This document shows, one piece after another, positions 16,287 to 26,934 of a stretch of DNA of 64,000 bases. Made by a program: the position numbers and the translations under genes. The notes beneath the pieces were generated by a model, which did not search any database, was not told where the DNA came from, and was given only the letters and a program-made list of their open reading frames with translations. Source of the stretch: Glycomyces luteolus (GTDB lineage: Bacteria > Actinomycetota > Actinomycetes > Mycobacteriales > Micromonosporaceae); assembly GCF_027622875.1 (NCBI RefSeq), contig NZ_JAPZVP010000009.1:98091-162090 (forward strand), read 5' to 3'. How positions within the stretch are numbered: position 1 is the first letter of the stretch; each line of letters begins with the position of its first letter.

Positions 16287-17450
16287 TCAGGCCTCCTGGC
16301 AGAGGATCGCCGCGTGGGCTTCTCCTAGTCTCGTCAGCACTAGGGTCGCCTCGTTGTTCCCCTTCAGCTTCAATTGTCTTCGCAGGGCTGCCGGGTCGAT
16401 ACCCGTTCCCCTCTGCTTGATCGTCAGGCGGCCGATGCCACGCTCCGCCAGCAGCGCCTTGAGTTTCTTGGGGTGGAGGGGCCAGACCTCCTCCACCTTC
16501 CAGGCCCTCGCGAACGGGGTTTCGACCAACCGATCGCTGTAGAGATACGCGATGGCCTCATGCGCCGTATGGGCTTCCAACCGCTCCGCCAGCTCGGCCA
16601 CCAGACCCGCTCGGATGACCGCTCCGTCCGGCTCGTACAGGTACTCGGCTACCTCGCCCACCGCAGCGAGTGCATCTCCGCTGCCCGTCAGCTCGTGCCA
16701 CTCGCCCGCCTTGCACAAGCTCGCTCGGCGCGGCACCTCCGCCGCCTCGCCCAGCCACAGGCAAGCCTCTACGACGTCCCGGTCAACCGAGACCCATTCC
16801 GCTTCGGCCCCTTCCGGAATCCACTCGTGGCTGATGCCCGGGCCGAGCTTCAGCGCGGCGTACCTGGTCTTCGACATGTGGGTCAGGAGGTCGTTCAGCG
16901 GCGGTGAGTACTCGGCCGGGTTGAAGTTCCTGCCCGCTCCCGACCGGCGCGCCGGGTCCGCGAAGGCCGATTCCAGCAGCGGGGTCGTCAAGGCGTCGCC
17001 CACTTCGATTCCGATCGGCAGACCCATCGCCTCGGCATTCGCCTTCGCGTACGCGGCCGTCTCCTCGCTCATGTCCACGGCCTCGACCCGCAGGCCCGCT
17101 TCCGCGAACGCCAGTGCCTCCGTGCCCAGCCCGCAGCACAAGTCCGTCACCGCTGCCGCGTGTCGCGCGAACCGCGCCGCTCTGCGCTCAGCGACGACCC
17201 ATCGCGTGGCCTGCTCCAGGCCCGCCCGCGTGAAGTAGAGCTTGGCCGCACGATCGCCGAACTTTCCCCGGGCCTTCTCCCGCAGCTCGGCCAGGGTCAG
17301 CGCGGCCGCCGCGAGGTCGGGTTTGACCCCTGCCTTCCGGAGCGTCAGCGGCGCCCTCTCGCCATCGCGCCGTAGGGCGTCGGCGGCTTGTGTCTGGAGC
17401 TCGAGGCGGGCCCTCAGGGCGGCGAGCAGGCTGGTGTCCACGTGCCTCAT
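16287..17450 (-). CDS. Class I SAM-dependent methyltransferase with THUMP-like domain
   Basis: This 387-residue protein has an N-terminal helical region, a Rossmann SAM-binding core with VTDLCCGLGTEALAFAEAG (motif I, about residues 100-118) and VEAVDMSE (motif II), a DPARR catalytic-loop motif, and a C-terminal THUMP-like region containing WPLHPKKLKALL and IGRLTIKQRG. Proteins of this architecture are found across actinobacteria and are presumed RNA methyltransferases; the target is not established. Its 3' end abuts the HigA remnant, leaving almost no intergenic space. It is divergent from groES. Confidence 0.85.
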   Translation of the reverse strand: MRHVDTSLLAALRARLELQTQAADALRRDGERAPLTLRKAGVKPDLAAAALTLAELREKARGKFGDRAAKLYFTRAGLEQATRWVVAERRAARFARHAAAVTDLCCGLGTEALAFAEAGLRVEAVDMSEETAAYAKANAEAMGLPIGIEVGDALTTPLLESAFADPARRSGAGRNFNPAEYSPPLNDLLTHMSKTRYAALKLGPGISHEWIPEGAEAEWVSVDRDVVEACLWLGEAAEVPRRASLCKAGEWHELTGSGDALAAVGEVAEYLYEPDGAVIRAGLVAELAERLEAHTAHEAIAYLYSDRLVETPFARAWKVEEVWPLHPKKLKALLAERGIGRLTIKQRGTGIDPAALRRQLKLKGNNEATLVLTRLGEAHAAILCQEA

Positions 17451-17508
17451 CGTATGACGTTCGAGACCCCGCGTTGACGCTCCCCACCTGGGCGAATTAT
17501 CTTACGTC

Positions 17509-17535
17509 TTAGCACTCGCAGACCGAGATTGCTAA
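17509..17535 (+). promoter_or_regulatory. CIRCE operator 1 upstream of groES
   Basis: TTAGCACTC, a 9-base spacer, then GATTGCTAA matches the CIRCE consensus (TTAGCACTC-N9-GAGTGCTAA) with one mismatch. CIRCE is bound by the HrcA repressor. Coordinates are good to about one base. Confidence 0.92.
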
Positions 17536-17549
17536 GCGCTATGATCGGC

Positions 17550-17576
17550 TTGGCACTCTCGCCTCGAGAGTGCCAA
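17550..17576 (+). promoter_or_regulatory. CIRCE operator 2 upstream of groES
   Basis: TTGGCACTC and GAGTGCCAA form a perfect 9-bp inverted repeat around a 9-base spacer. This is the GC-shifted CIRCE form seen in actinobacteria. A possible -10 hexamer TATGAT (17540-17545) lies between the two operators, so HrcA binding at either would cover the promoter. Confidence 0.92.
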
Positions 17577-17669
17577 CAGCCACGGGCCGGTGCCTCGGCA
17601 CCCGCGACGACGAGACCCGAGCCGTCGTGGCGATATCCGTTTTTGAACACGCAGGTTTGGAGAAACCAA

Positions 17670-17969
17670 GTGAGCAAGGCTGCCATCAAGCCGCTGGGCG
17701 ACCGCATCGTTGTTCAGGCGAACGAGGCCGAGACCACCACCGCCTCGGGCATCGTCATCCCCGACACCGCCAAGGAGAAGCCCCAGGAGGGCACCGTTCT
17801 GGCCGTGGGCCCGGGCGCCTTCGACGACAAGGGCAACCGCCTCCCGATCGACGTGAAGGTCGGCGACGTGGTCATCTACTCCAAGTACGGCGGCACCGAG
17901 GTCAAGTACAACGGCGAGGAATACCTCGTCCTGTCCTCGCGCGACGTCCTCGCGGTCGTCGAGAACTAG
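17670..17969 (+). CDS. groES: Co-chaperonin GroES
   Basis: This 99-residue heptameric lid closes the GroEL cavity. [23 protein letters not shown] includes the mobile loop, and [26 protein letters not shown] is the conserved core. The GTG start at 17670 follows GGAGA with normal spacing. It lies about 90 bases after two CIRCE operators, so heat-inducible HrcA control is expected. A 22-base palindrome separates it from groEL. Confidence 0.97.
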   Translation: MSKAAIKPLGDRIVVQANEAETTTASGIVIPDTAKEKPQEGTVLAVGPGAFDDKGNRLPIDVKVGDVVIYSKYGGTEVKYNGEEYLVLSSRDVLAVVEN

Positions 17970-19661
<1,692 letters not shown>

Positions 19662-19696
19662 CGCCGGGCCGGTCTGACCGGCGACGGGAACGATCA

Positions 19697-19727
19697 GCAA
19701 GGCCGCCGACCTCGTCGGCGGCCTTGC
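19697..19727 (+). terminator. Terminator after groEL
   Basis: A perfect 14-bp stem (GCAAGGCCGCCGAC and complement) closes a CTC loop, 35 bases after the groEL stop. No T-tract follows. Confidence 0.8.
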
Positions 19728-19791
19728 TCCGTTCTCGGGCTCTGGTTTAACCCCAGGTCGAACAGGGGGTCGGAACCGCAAGTGTCAACAT

Positions 19792-19819
19792 CCCGACAGT
19801 TAGTCGCACTACTGTCGGG
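19792..19819. promoter_or_regulatory. 9-bp inverted repeat, operator-like
   Basis: CCCGACAGT and ACTGTCGGG surround a 10-base spacer, with no protein gene on either side for 100 bases. The spacing of about one helical turn suits a dimeric regulator. What it controls is unclear; see the following hairpin. Confidence 0.45.
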
Positions 19820-19838
19820 AAACCGATAGAGTTCAAGT

Positions 19839-19882
19839 GCCTTCGCGGCCTTTGGGGATCGGAGCCGCGAAGGCGCTTTTTT
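19839..19882 (+). terminator. Rho-independent terminator with T-tract, no gene upstream
   Basis: GCCTTCGCGGC pairs with GCCGCGAAGGC across a 14-base loop and is followed by GCTTTTTT. This is the clearest T-tract terminator in the window, which is notable because groEL already has its own terminator 110 bases upstream and nothing coding lies between. It also faces the 3' end of the minus-strand ATPase gene. It may end a small RNA starting near the inverted repeat at 19792. Confidence 0.65.
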
Positions 19883-19966
19883 GCCTAGAAACCGATGGTT
19901 CGACCACCGGGCGCGCAGGGCCCACCGGCTCTCACACCCACGAACCGATCCGCCAGGGCCCCAACC

Positions 19967-21619
19967 TCATCCGCCGCTCTGGCGCACTCGCAGCTCCCGC
20001 ATCCGGTTGAGCGTCGCCGCCACCTCGTGCCGCCTCGGCACCGCCAGATCGATATCCCTGATCCGCAGCAGCTCCGCCTCGCCCCCGGTGTCCAACGCTT
20101 CGTCCAGGCGATCCAAGACCGCCTCGACAGTGGCCTCGCCGTCGATCCATCCGTGCCGCACGGCCGCCTCGATCGCCAGGCCGATCCCGGTGGTCATCGC
20201 CGGGTCGGTGATCTGCTCCACCGAGCGGACGTCGACATCGGACTCGCCGAAGCGCAGCCCGTCCGTGCCCCCGGCCTTGATCTTCTGCTTCCCGCGCGAC
20301 TCCGACGACACCGACCGCGGGTCGATCACGCGCGCCCGCGGCAGCCGGAAGCCCTCGGCCTCGACCCGCCGCCCGGTCGGCTTGGCCGCCAGGGCCTTCG
20401 CTCGCTCCGTCACGTCCTCGGGCCGATACGCGTCCATCAGGATCACCCGATCGGCGACGTCCATGTAGTCGCCCGAGCCGCCCATCACGAGGATCGTCGC
20501 CACCCCGTGCTCGTCGGCCATCGACCGCACGAGGTCCACCAGCGGCGTCAGCGGCTCCCGCTCCTTCGCCACCAGCTCCTGCATACGCGCGTCGCGGATC
20601 ATCAAGTTCGTCGCGGCCGTGTCCTCGTCGATGAGCAGCGCCTTCGCGCCCGCCTCAAGGGCCTCGACTATGCCTGCCGCCTGCGAGGTCGAACCCGACG
20701 CGTTCTCGGTCGTGAAATGCCTCGTGTCGTCGCCGCTCGGCAGGTGGTCGACGAACGCGTGCACGTCGACGCCCGTCACCGCGCGCCCGTCCTCGGCCCG
20801 GATCTTCACCGCCGACCGGTCCGCGACCACGAGGTCCCGTCCGTCCCCGGGCACGTGATCCCACACCCCGGACTCCAAGGCCCGCAACAGGGTCGACTTC
20901 CCGTGGAACCCGCCGCCGACGATCAGGGTCACGCCCGGCCCGATCCCCATGCCCCGCACCGTCCCCGCGTGCGGCAGGTCGAACTCGACCGCCATCGACT
21001 CGGGGCTCGCGAACGGCACGCCCGACTCCATCGGCCGATCGTCGACACCCGAGCGCCGCGCGAGCATCGCCCCGTCCGCCACGAACGCGACCAGTCCTGC
21101 CGCCCCCACGGCCTCCCTGAGCGCCCGCACGTCGTCGGCGTGGCGCGTCCACACCAGCACGTCCTCCTCGCTCACCGAGAGCGCCTCGTCGGCCGCGTCG
21201 GGCAGGACCTCGCACAGCAGCCGCGCGGCCTGCCGCCCCGCGATCCGCCGCCCGTGCCCGGGGAACTGCGCGCCGAGCCGGAACACCACCGACCCGTCCG
21301 AACCCACGGTGCACGAGGCCCGCCGCAGGATCTCCTGCCCGCCAGCGTCGATCCGCAGGTCCCTTGTGGGGCACGCCCGCTTGAAGCGCTTGGCGAGCAG
21401 CACCGCCAGCGCCCGCCGCCGCTCCTCGGTCGCGTACCAGTCCGCGATCAGGTCGGCGGCCTCGGCGTCGAATTCGAGCGCCACGCGGCTCGGCGGCGCG
21501 TACGGGTCCGACTGGACCCGCGATATGTCCAGAATCGCCGGGCCTGCCCACCATTTGCCACGCAAGGATTTATATCGGCCGTAACTCGTACCTTCCAGGG
21601 CCGTTAGTTCGTTAGACAA
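19967..21619 (-). CDS. ABC-class ATPase (PF09818-type) of unknown function
   Basis: The ~550-residue soluble protein matches the predicted 'ATPase of the ABC class' family. The N-terminal region SYGRYKSLRGKW is typical, the P-loop reads GGGFHGKSTLL (a shifted Walker A), the Walker B-like segment is ALLIDEDTAATNLMIRD, and ILVMGGSGDYMDVADRVILM follows. No membrane segments are present, so it is not a transporter. Biochemical role is unknown. The start is uncertain: a TTG at 21619 gives family-like length, but in-frame ATGs at 21703 and 21796 exist; upstream codons have relaxed third positions and none has a convincing ribosome binding site. Confidence 0.85.
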   Translation of the reverse strand: MSNELTALEGTSYGRYKSLRGKWWAGPAILDISRVQSDPYAPPSRVALEFDAEAADLIADWYATEERRRALAVLLAKRFKRACPTRDLRIDAGGQEILRRASCTVGSDGSVVFRLGAQFPGHGRRIAGRQAARLLCEVLPDAADEALSVSEEDVLVWTRHADDVRALREAVGAAGLVAFVADGAMLARRSGVDDRPMESGVPFASPESMAVEFDLPHAGTVRGMGIGPGVTLIVGGGFHGKSTLLRALESGVWDHVPGDGRDLVVADRSAVKIRAEDGRAVTGVDVHAFVDHLPSGDDTRHFTTENASGSTSQAAGIVEALEAGAKALLIDEDTAATNLMIRDARMQELVAKEREPLTPLVDLVRSMADEHGVATILVMGGSGDYMDVADRVILMDAYRPEDVTERAKALAAKPTGRRVEAEGFRLPRARVIDPRSVSSESRGKQKIKAGGTDGLRFGESDVDVRSVEQITDPAMTTGIGLAIEAAVRHGWIDGEATVEAVLDRLDEALDTGGEAELLRIRDIDLAVPRRHEVAATLNRMRELRVRQSGG

Positions 21620-21892
21620 GTCATGGCGAGGTGGATGTGAACGATGATCACCAATATCGCGGGACTCGGCTCGATACGGTCGTCCGCCTCTTCGCTGTGT
21701 CATGCCCCCAGTTTCCCATCCGGGACGAGGAACTCGCGTCAAGCGAACCCGAACACCATGCGTCTGCGCCCCGCCCCGGAAACCTCGATAAGTCACTCGA
21801 ACAATTCGCGCGAACTCGCGTCACGGCGGCGGAACGCCTGCGTGCTGGTAACAGCGACACGCACGGCCTACCGCAGCGAAAGGTAGAACAAA

Positions 21893-22513
21893 GTGAGAAC
21901 CGTACTGGTCTGTGTTAAGACTCCTCAAGCCGGACAGAAGATCTCGGCCTGCGCGACCCGCATGGGGTTGGCGCAGGCGGTCAAGTCGGTTGAGGGCTCG
22001 CCCGAGCTCTTCCTCGAACTCGGACGCCGCCAGGTGGACGTGGTGCTGGTCGACGTGGCCTTGGCCGCGCCCGACCCGGTCAAGTTCGTGAAGACCGTCC
22101 GCGCCCGCTCGCCCCGGACAGGAGTCCTCCTGTCCGGCGCGGCCGATCCTCGCACGGCGGCCATGGTGGTCGCGGCCGGCGCCCGGGGTGTCATCCGCAC
22201 CCCGTCCAACAACTCCGACGACCTCCTGGTCGCGCTGGCGCAGGCGATCATGTTCGCCTCGCCGACGCTCCAGCGCGTCACCGAGACCGTGCCGCGGCAG
22301 CGCTCGACGCTGCAGGGCATGAAGCTCACGGAACGCGAACTCCAGGTCCTGCGGGGCATGAGCGAAGGGAAATCCAACGCGGAGATCGGGCGCGACCTGT
22401 TCGTCTCCGAGGACACCGTCAAGACCCACGCGCGGCGCATGTTCCGCAAGCTCGGCGCCCGCGACCGGGCCCACGCGGTGGCCGAGGCCTTCCGTTCGGG
22501 CCTCGTCTGCTGA
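21893..22513 (+). CDS. BldM-like response regulator with degenerate receiver
   Basis: This 206-residue protein has an N-terminal receiver-like domain and a C-terminal LuxR/NarL helix-turn-helix. The DNA-binding part, LTERELQVLRGMSEGKSNAEIGRDLFVSEDTVKTHARRMFRKLGARDRAHAVAEAF, closely resembles Streptomyces BldM, a developmental regulator. In the receiver only the central Asp (VLVDVAL) remains: the acidic pair is VK, and the conserved Lys is replaced (RTPSN). It probably acts without phosphorylation, as BldM and WhiI do. Location near groES-groEL also matches the streptomycete neighbourhood of bldM. Start is GTG at 21893, after GAAAGGTAGAACAAA. Confidence 0.85.
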   Translation: MRTVLVCVKTPQAGQKISACATRMGLAQAVKSVEGSPELFLELGRRQVDVVLVDVALAAPDPVKFVKTVRARSPRTGVLLSGAADPRTAAMVVAAGARGVIRTPSNNSDDLLVALAQAIMFASPTLQRVTETVPRQRSTLQGMKLTERELQVLRGMSEGKSNAEIGRDLFVSEDTVKTHARRMFRKLGARDRAHAVAEAFRSGLVC

Positions 22514-22893
22514 TCATCCACTGACGTACGCGTCCCGACTGGCAGGAACGGGCGCGCCCGTCCCCCGGAACTACACGCGCGCTAGGCGACGGCGGTGACC
22601 GGCAGGGTTACGCACGGCGGTTCGCCGATACGCGCAGCGAAGCGGGCGAGTGCAGCGCTCGCTTTGCCTGCAGCAGCAGCGAGAAGCAGCAAGCGGTGAC
22701 TGGTCAGGACCGAGGGTTCCGCGGGGGGAGGGGGCCCCGCGGCACGGCCCGGTCGGACTGACGCAGCGGTCGGGACACCCATCGTCCCGGCCGGACGCGA
22801 GTGCATCGGCGACGGCGTCGTCGGCGGCCCGATCCGCTCGGGCCGCTGGCAGTCCGCGGCACCCATCGTCGCGGACCGGCTGCCGGACCGGGC
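22514..22893. other. Noncoding gap between BldM-like gene and amidase
   Basis: The two genes converge here. A 14-bp palindrome (ACGGGCGCGCCCGT, 22548-22561) soon after the regulator stop is the likely terminator. The rest has no reading frame with coding-type codon bias and no recognisable remnant. Confidence 0.5.
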
Positions 22894-24021
22894 TCAGGCC
22901 AGTTCGAGCAGCCGTTCGTCGCCGCCCGGCGCGGCCACGAGTTGGAGGCCTACCGGCAGACCTTCAACCGTGCCGGCCGGCACGGCCAGACCTGGTGCGC
23001 CCGAGAGCCCAGCGATGCACGTCAAGCGGACGATCGCCTCGCGGTCGGGCGAACCGCCGATCATGAACGCCGGTCCCGGCGCGGCCGGGGTCGCCAGTGC
23101 GGTGCCCTCCGGCAGGCGGTCCCGCACGAGCGCCACCACACCGCTGCGGACCCGTTGCGCCGCGGCGATCTCCGCCTGGTCCAGCTTCGCCGCGTTCGCG
23201 AACCGCATCGCCACGCCCGGTCCGAACTCCGGGTCGTTCGCTTCGATCCACGCGCCGTGCGTCCGCCACGCCTCCCACGCCTGCAGGGTCGCGTACGCGA
23301 CCCGGGCGGTCTCCAGCGGCGCCGCGTCCCCGTTCGCCGCGAACAGCGGCTCGCGGTCGATCGCCAGCCCCAGCTCCTCGACCTTCGGCATCACGGCCGC
23401 CCGCGTGGCCTCCGGGATCTCGTCCCAGATGTCCTGCGGCGCCAGCAGCCTCGTGATCGGCCCGGCCTCCGCCGCGCCCTCAAGGAGGACGCCCATCGCC
23501 AGCCGCAGCGTCGCCGCCTCCCGGGTGAGCACCCCGGCCGTGTCGAACGACGGTGCCAGCGGCACCGCGCCCTGCAGGCTCACCCGCCCGTGCGTCGGCC
23601 GCAGCCCGTACAGGCCGCAGTAGGACGCCGGGACGCGGATCGAACCGCCCGTGTCCGTCCCGAGCCCGATATCCGCCCGCCCCAACGCGACCGCCGAAGC
23701 CGAACCCGACGACGACCCGCCCGGCACCCGCCCCGGCGCGGCCGGATTCTCGGGGGTCCCGTAGTGCGCGTTGGTGCCGTTGAGGCTCCACGCCAACTCG
23801 TCCGTGATCGTCTTCCCAACGACCTTCGCGCCCGCTTCGCGCAGCAGCGCCACCGCCGCCGCGTCCTCGGTCGGCACCTCGTGCGTCTCGAGCCAGCGCG
23901 GGTTCCCCGCGCCCGTCGGCACGCCCGCGAGGTCGAACAGGTCCTTCACCGCCAGCCGCAGACCCGCAAGGGGCCCTTCGCGTCCGGCGTCCTCGATGGT
24001 CCTGATGAACGGATCGGTCAA
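22894..24021 (-). CDS. Amidase, amidase-signature family
   Basis: This 375-residue enzyme belongs to the Ser-cisSer-Lys amidase family. The catalytic Lys is in GLRLAVKDLFD (K26), and the signature VPGGSSSGSASAVALGRADIGLGTDTGGSIRVPAS supplies both serines. It is shorter than the 450-500 residues of GatA or bacterial indoleacetamide hydrolases and ends soon after the substrate-pocket region PGLAVPAGTVEGLPVGLQLV, typical of the compact forms. The substrate cannot be predicted. It stands alone, convergent with the BldM-like gene. Confidence 0.9.
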   Translation of the reverse strand: MTDPFIRTIEDAGREGPLAGLRLAVKDLFDLAGVPTGAGNPRWLETHEVPTEDAAAVALLREAGAKVVGKTITDELAWSLNGTNAHYGTPENPAAPGRVPGGSSSGSASAVALGRADIGLGTDTGGSIRVPASYCGLYGLRPTHGRVSLQGAVPLAPSFDTAGVLTREAATLRLAMGVLLEGAAEAGPITRLLAPQDIWDEIPEATRAAVMPKVEELGLAIDREPLFAANGDAAPLETARVAYATLQAWEAWRTHGAWIEANDPEFGPGVAMRFANAAKLDQAEIAAAQRVRSGVVALVRDRLPEGTALATPAAPGPAFMIGGSPDREAIVRLTCIAGLSGAPGLAVPAGTVEGLPVGLQLVAAPGGDERLLELA

Positions 24022-24316
24022 GGTCCAGCTCCTTCGGCAGTGTGCGGCGGACGCCCTTCACGAGGTCGAGCCCGGTCGTGATCCAGTGTTCCGCAGTCTC
24101 GGCGAAAGGCCCGTCGAGGGCCGCCGCGAGTCGGCGTGTCGGAGTGCGCGGTGAGTTGCGGCGGCACCCGCAGCCGGTCCAGGTCGCGGCCGCGATCCGC
24201 GAAGAGTCCTCGTCGGCCGGTGCCCGTCGGGGCGAGACCGTGACGGGACCGGGACGGACACATGACCGGTCGCCGCAAGCTCTTGATCGAGAACCCCCCT
24301 TCGATCAGGAGCACCC

Positions 24317-25507
24317 ATGGACGCGAACGGCCCGAACCGCGACGACGACACCTCCCGCAAGCCCGAAAAGGACGACAAGAAGCCCCGTCCGTCCGGGCGG
24401 CCCGCCGATGCCGAGGACGAGAACGGCGCGGCGGGACTCGGACTGAGCTTCGGGGTCGGCGCACCGCAACCGGCCGACCCGGCCGGGGCCGGTCCCGACG
24501 TGAACGTCCCCTCCGGCGAGGCCGCCAGTATCGGCCTCGACCCCGACCACGGCGTCTCGAGCAACATCCCGATCGCCGACGCGCAGTTCCAGATCCCGGT
24601 GGGCGACCAGGTCGTCCCGGTGAAGGCCGTGCTCGGCCTGACGCTGAAAGGCTGGGCCGCGATCGGCGGCATCCTCATCGCGGGAGCCGTCGGGATCAGC
24701 GTCGCGAACGCCGAAGACGACACCGGACCGGGCCCGTCCCCCGATCCCACAAGCGAAACGACCGGCTTCGGCGGCGATACGACCGACGTCTGGGGCGGTG
24801 AGGAGACGGCCGAGTACGTCGAATCCGACCCGGTGGCCGAAGCCGCCATCGGCGACTGCTTCGACGTCTCCGGCGACATCGCCGACGTCGAGGTGGGCAT
24901 CGAATCGACGTACTGCGGCGCCGGAGCGTTCGAAGTGATCGACATCGTCGAGGGCACGAACGACCTCAGCGCCTGCGATGCGGAAGAGGACAACGACCAG
25001 TCGGTCACCTCCACGGTCACCGCCCGGGTGCTGTGCCTGGCCTATATCCCCATCGACGGCGACACCGCCTACCGCGCCCAACTCGGCGAATGCGTCTACG
25101 GGCCGAACGACTACAGCTCGGCATGGACCATCTCCGACTGCGACACCGGCGCGTTCGAGGTGATCGAACGCTATGAGGGCGAATCGGATGCGGACGCGTG
25201 CGCCAATGACTCGTACGGGGACCGCGCACGGACCTATGCGGCCACGGACTCCTACTTCGATGTGACGCTGTGCCTCCGGATCATCTACCCCGACGACCTG
25301 GGCTACGCCGAGCAGTACACCTGCATGGTCCTCTACGAGGACGATTCGTTCGAGTACGCGGACAGCTGCGAGACCGCGAACGTCCGTGTCGTGGGCCGCA
25401 CCAGCGACTACGAAGCCTCGGGCTTCTGCGAGGGCTACGGCTGGTCGACTTGGCAGAACCCCGATTTCCCCGAGCACGGCTACACGGTCTGCTGGGAGTG
25501 GTACTGA
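24317..25507 (+). CDS. Single-pass membrane protein with Cys-rich extracytoplasmic repeats
   Basis: This 396-residue protein begins with a highly charged cytoplasmic region (about 1-100), has one transmembrane helix (about 107-131) and an acidic exported region. That region holds a domain starting GDCFDVSGDIADVEV (about 177) and a second partial repeat (LGECVYGPNDYSSAW), each with spaced cysteines and the shared phrase GAFEVI. This resembles LppU/septum-formation-like domains that follow kinases or stand alone in actinobacteria. An ATG with AGGAG-type sequence upstream marks the start. Function unknown. Confidence 0.75.
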   Translation: MDANGPNRDDDTSRKPEKDDKKPRPSGRPADAEDENGAAGLGLSFGVGAPQPADPAGAGPDVNVPSGEAASIGLDPDHGVSSNIPIADAQFQIPVGDQVVPVKAVLGLTLKGWAAIGGILIAGAVGISVANAEDDTGPGPSPDPTSETTGFGGDTTDVWGGEETAEYVESDPVAEAAIGDCFDVSGDIADVEVGIESTYCGAGAFEVIDIVEGTNDLSACDAEEDNDQSVTSTVTARVLCLAYIPIDGDTAYRAQLGECVYGPNDYSSAWTISDCDTGAFEVIERYEGESDADACANDSYGDRARTYAATDSYFDVTLCLRIIYPDDLGYAEQYTCMVLYEDDSFEYADSCETANVRVVGRTSDYEASGFCEGYGWSTWQNPDFPEHGYTVCWEWY

Positions 25508-25529
25508 GCCGTCCACGGCCCCAACGGTT

Positions 25530-25559
25530 ACGCCGCCGTGCCCGGAGGCACGGCGGCGT
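25530..25559 (+). terminator. Hairpin between convergent genes
   Basis: ACGCCGCCGTGCC and its exact complement flank a CGGA tetraloop, 22 bases after the stop of the membrane protein and 15 before the end of the next, minus-strand gene. It can terminate both. Confidence 0.75.
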
Positions 25560-25574
25560 GAGTACTTGCGGCTC

Positions 25575-25979
25575 TTAAGCGTTGAGCGCCTCGGTGATCT
25601 TGCGGGTCATCTCGGCCATGCTCGGGCTCGGCTCGCCCTTGTGCGCGCGGTTCGCCGCCTCGACGGCGACCATGACCGTAGTCCGGAAGTTCTCCGCCTC
25701 GCCCGCGTCCTGCGCCTCGAGCAGCCGCACCGAGTCGGTCAGCGCGGGCAGCACCTGGTCGGCCAGGGCCGCAGCGGACTTCGCTTCGAGCTTGAAGTCG
25801 TTCTTCTTCGACGCCAGCACGTGGCCGACGGCGCCGGTCGCGGCAGCGTAAGCCAGGCTCCCGTCGGTCGCGACCTTGTGCGCCGACCCGGCGAGGCCGG
25901 CGTAGGACAGGAGCGTGACGGCCCCGAAGGCGGCGGTGCGGATGGTGGTCTGGTCCTGGGCGGTGAGGTTGACGTTCAT
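25575..25979 (-). CDS. Small Ala-rich hypothetical protein
   Basis: This 134-residue protein is predicted mainly helical, with no signal peptide. The first half has a weakly hydrophobic Ala/Gly-rich part (about 14-52) and the second half is an amphipathic charged helix region ending MTRKITEALNA. GGAG six bases before the ATG at 25979 fixes the start. I do not recognise the family. It is divergent from the VOC-family gene and convergent with the Cys-rich membrane protein. Confidence 0.6.
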   Translation of the reverse strand: MNVNLTAQDQTTIRTAAFGAVTLLSYAGLAGSAHKVATDGSLAYAAATGAVGHVLASKKNDFKLEAKSAAALADQVLPALTDSVRLLEAQDAGEAENFRTTVMVAVEAANRAHKGEPSPSMAEMTRKITEALNA

Positions 25980-26118
25980 GTCGTGCTCCAGCTTCGTTTC
26001 GGTGAGGTGTCCCTCGTTGATGAAGCAACTATCGGCCGCCCGCCTTGCACCCGCCTGACACCGACCTGACAGCCACGCTGACACCGCGATCGTCATACCC
26101 GCGGTGGATGATGTCGAT

Positions 26119-26496
26119 ATGGAGATCGCATTCAACGTCGTCGTCTTCGACGCCGCAGACCTCGCCGAAGAAAGCACCTTCTGGGCCGCGGTTCTCGGCG
26201 GGACCGTCGACCCGGAAGACGACTGGCACATGGTGTCGGTCGACGGCACGCCCCGCGTCGGAGTCCAGCTCGCCCCCGACCACCGCCCGCCCGAGTGGCC
26301 CGACGGGACGCCGCAGCAGATCCATCTCGACTTGTGGGTGCGCGACTTCGCCGCTGCCCACGAGGAAGTGCTCTCGTACGGCGCCAAACTCCTGAAAGCC
26401 GCCGACGACCTCCATGCGGCAGAGGGCTTCCAGGTCTACGCGGACCCCGCGGGACACCCGTTCTGCCTCTGCTGGCATGAGGACCTCCGATCCTGA
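26119..26496 (+). CDS. VOC (glyoxalase/bleomycin-resistance-like) family protein
   Basis: This ~125-residue single VOC module has paired beta-alpha-beta-beta-beta units: the first contains FNVVVFDAADLAEESTFWAAVLGG and the second QQIHLDLWVRDFAAAHEEVLSYGAK, ending YADPAGHPFCLCWHED. The HLDLWV and GHPFCL segments supply typical metal-ligand positions. Such small VOC proteins are common in actinobacteria and rarely have a known substrate. An in-frame GTG 15 bases upstream is an alternative start. Confidence 0.82.
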   Translation: MEIAFNVVVFDAADLAEESTFWAAVLGGTVDPEDDWHMVSVDGTPRVGVQLAPDHRPPEWPDGTPQQIHLDLWVRDFAAAHEEVLSYGAKLLKAADDLHAAEGFQVYADPAGHPFCLCWHEDLRS

Positions 26497-26934
26497 ACGA
26501 CCGACGGCCGAGACTGATGCTCATGTGCGGCCTCCAAACGCCTCCGAGCCCGCTAACTCGGCGCGAAGGCCGAACTGCGTTGCCTCGCAGCGCCATTGCC
26601 CAAACTGGAGCACCTGGATGTGCGCAACATTCATTCTTTAGGATCTCTCTCTGTCAGGTGTGCCTCGCCTGACCGCTGAACTGGGAATCCGAGTTCGGGA
26701 AGCGGGCTGGATCCGCCCGTGCTTGGGGTCATAGCGGTTTGTCAATTTCTGTATCACGATGCGTGACTGACCAATATGACCAGTTTCAGAACGTGAGCAA
26801 GGTATTGACGGGGTGTGCTGGGGTCGGATAGGTTCTGGTCCAACACGGTCCGTAGCCCCATTCCGGACCGTGCACAGTGGAGTCTTCCCCATCCTGGTTC
26901 CGCTGGTTGCAAACGCCCTGCTCACCCCTGAGCC
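26497..26934 (+). other. 438-base noncoding region with a promoter candidate
   Basis: Base composition falls clearly below that of the neighbouring genes. A sigma-70-like promoter candidate lies at 26805-26834: TTGACG, 18-base spacer, TAGGTT. It points toward the secreted LamG-type gene. No convincing reading frame was found; frames here lack GC3 bias. Confidence 0.5.
26805..26834 (+). promoter_or_regulatory. Candidate -35/-10 promoter for the LamG-type gene
   Basis: TTGACG and TAGGTT are separated by 18 bases, about 100 bases upstream of the TTG start. Assigned by eye only. Confidence 0.4.

Noticed and set aside
22514-22893. Small gene in the gap before the amidase
   Set aside because: Open frames exist, but codon usage does not fit and there is no ribosome binding site.
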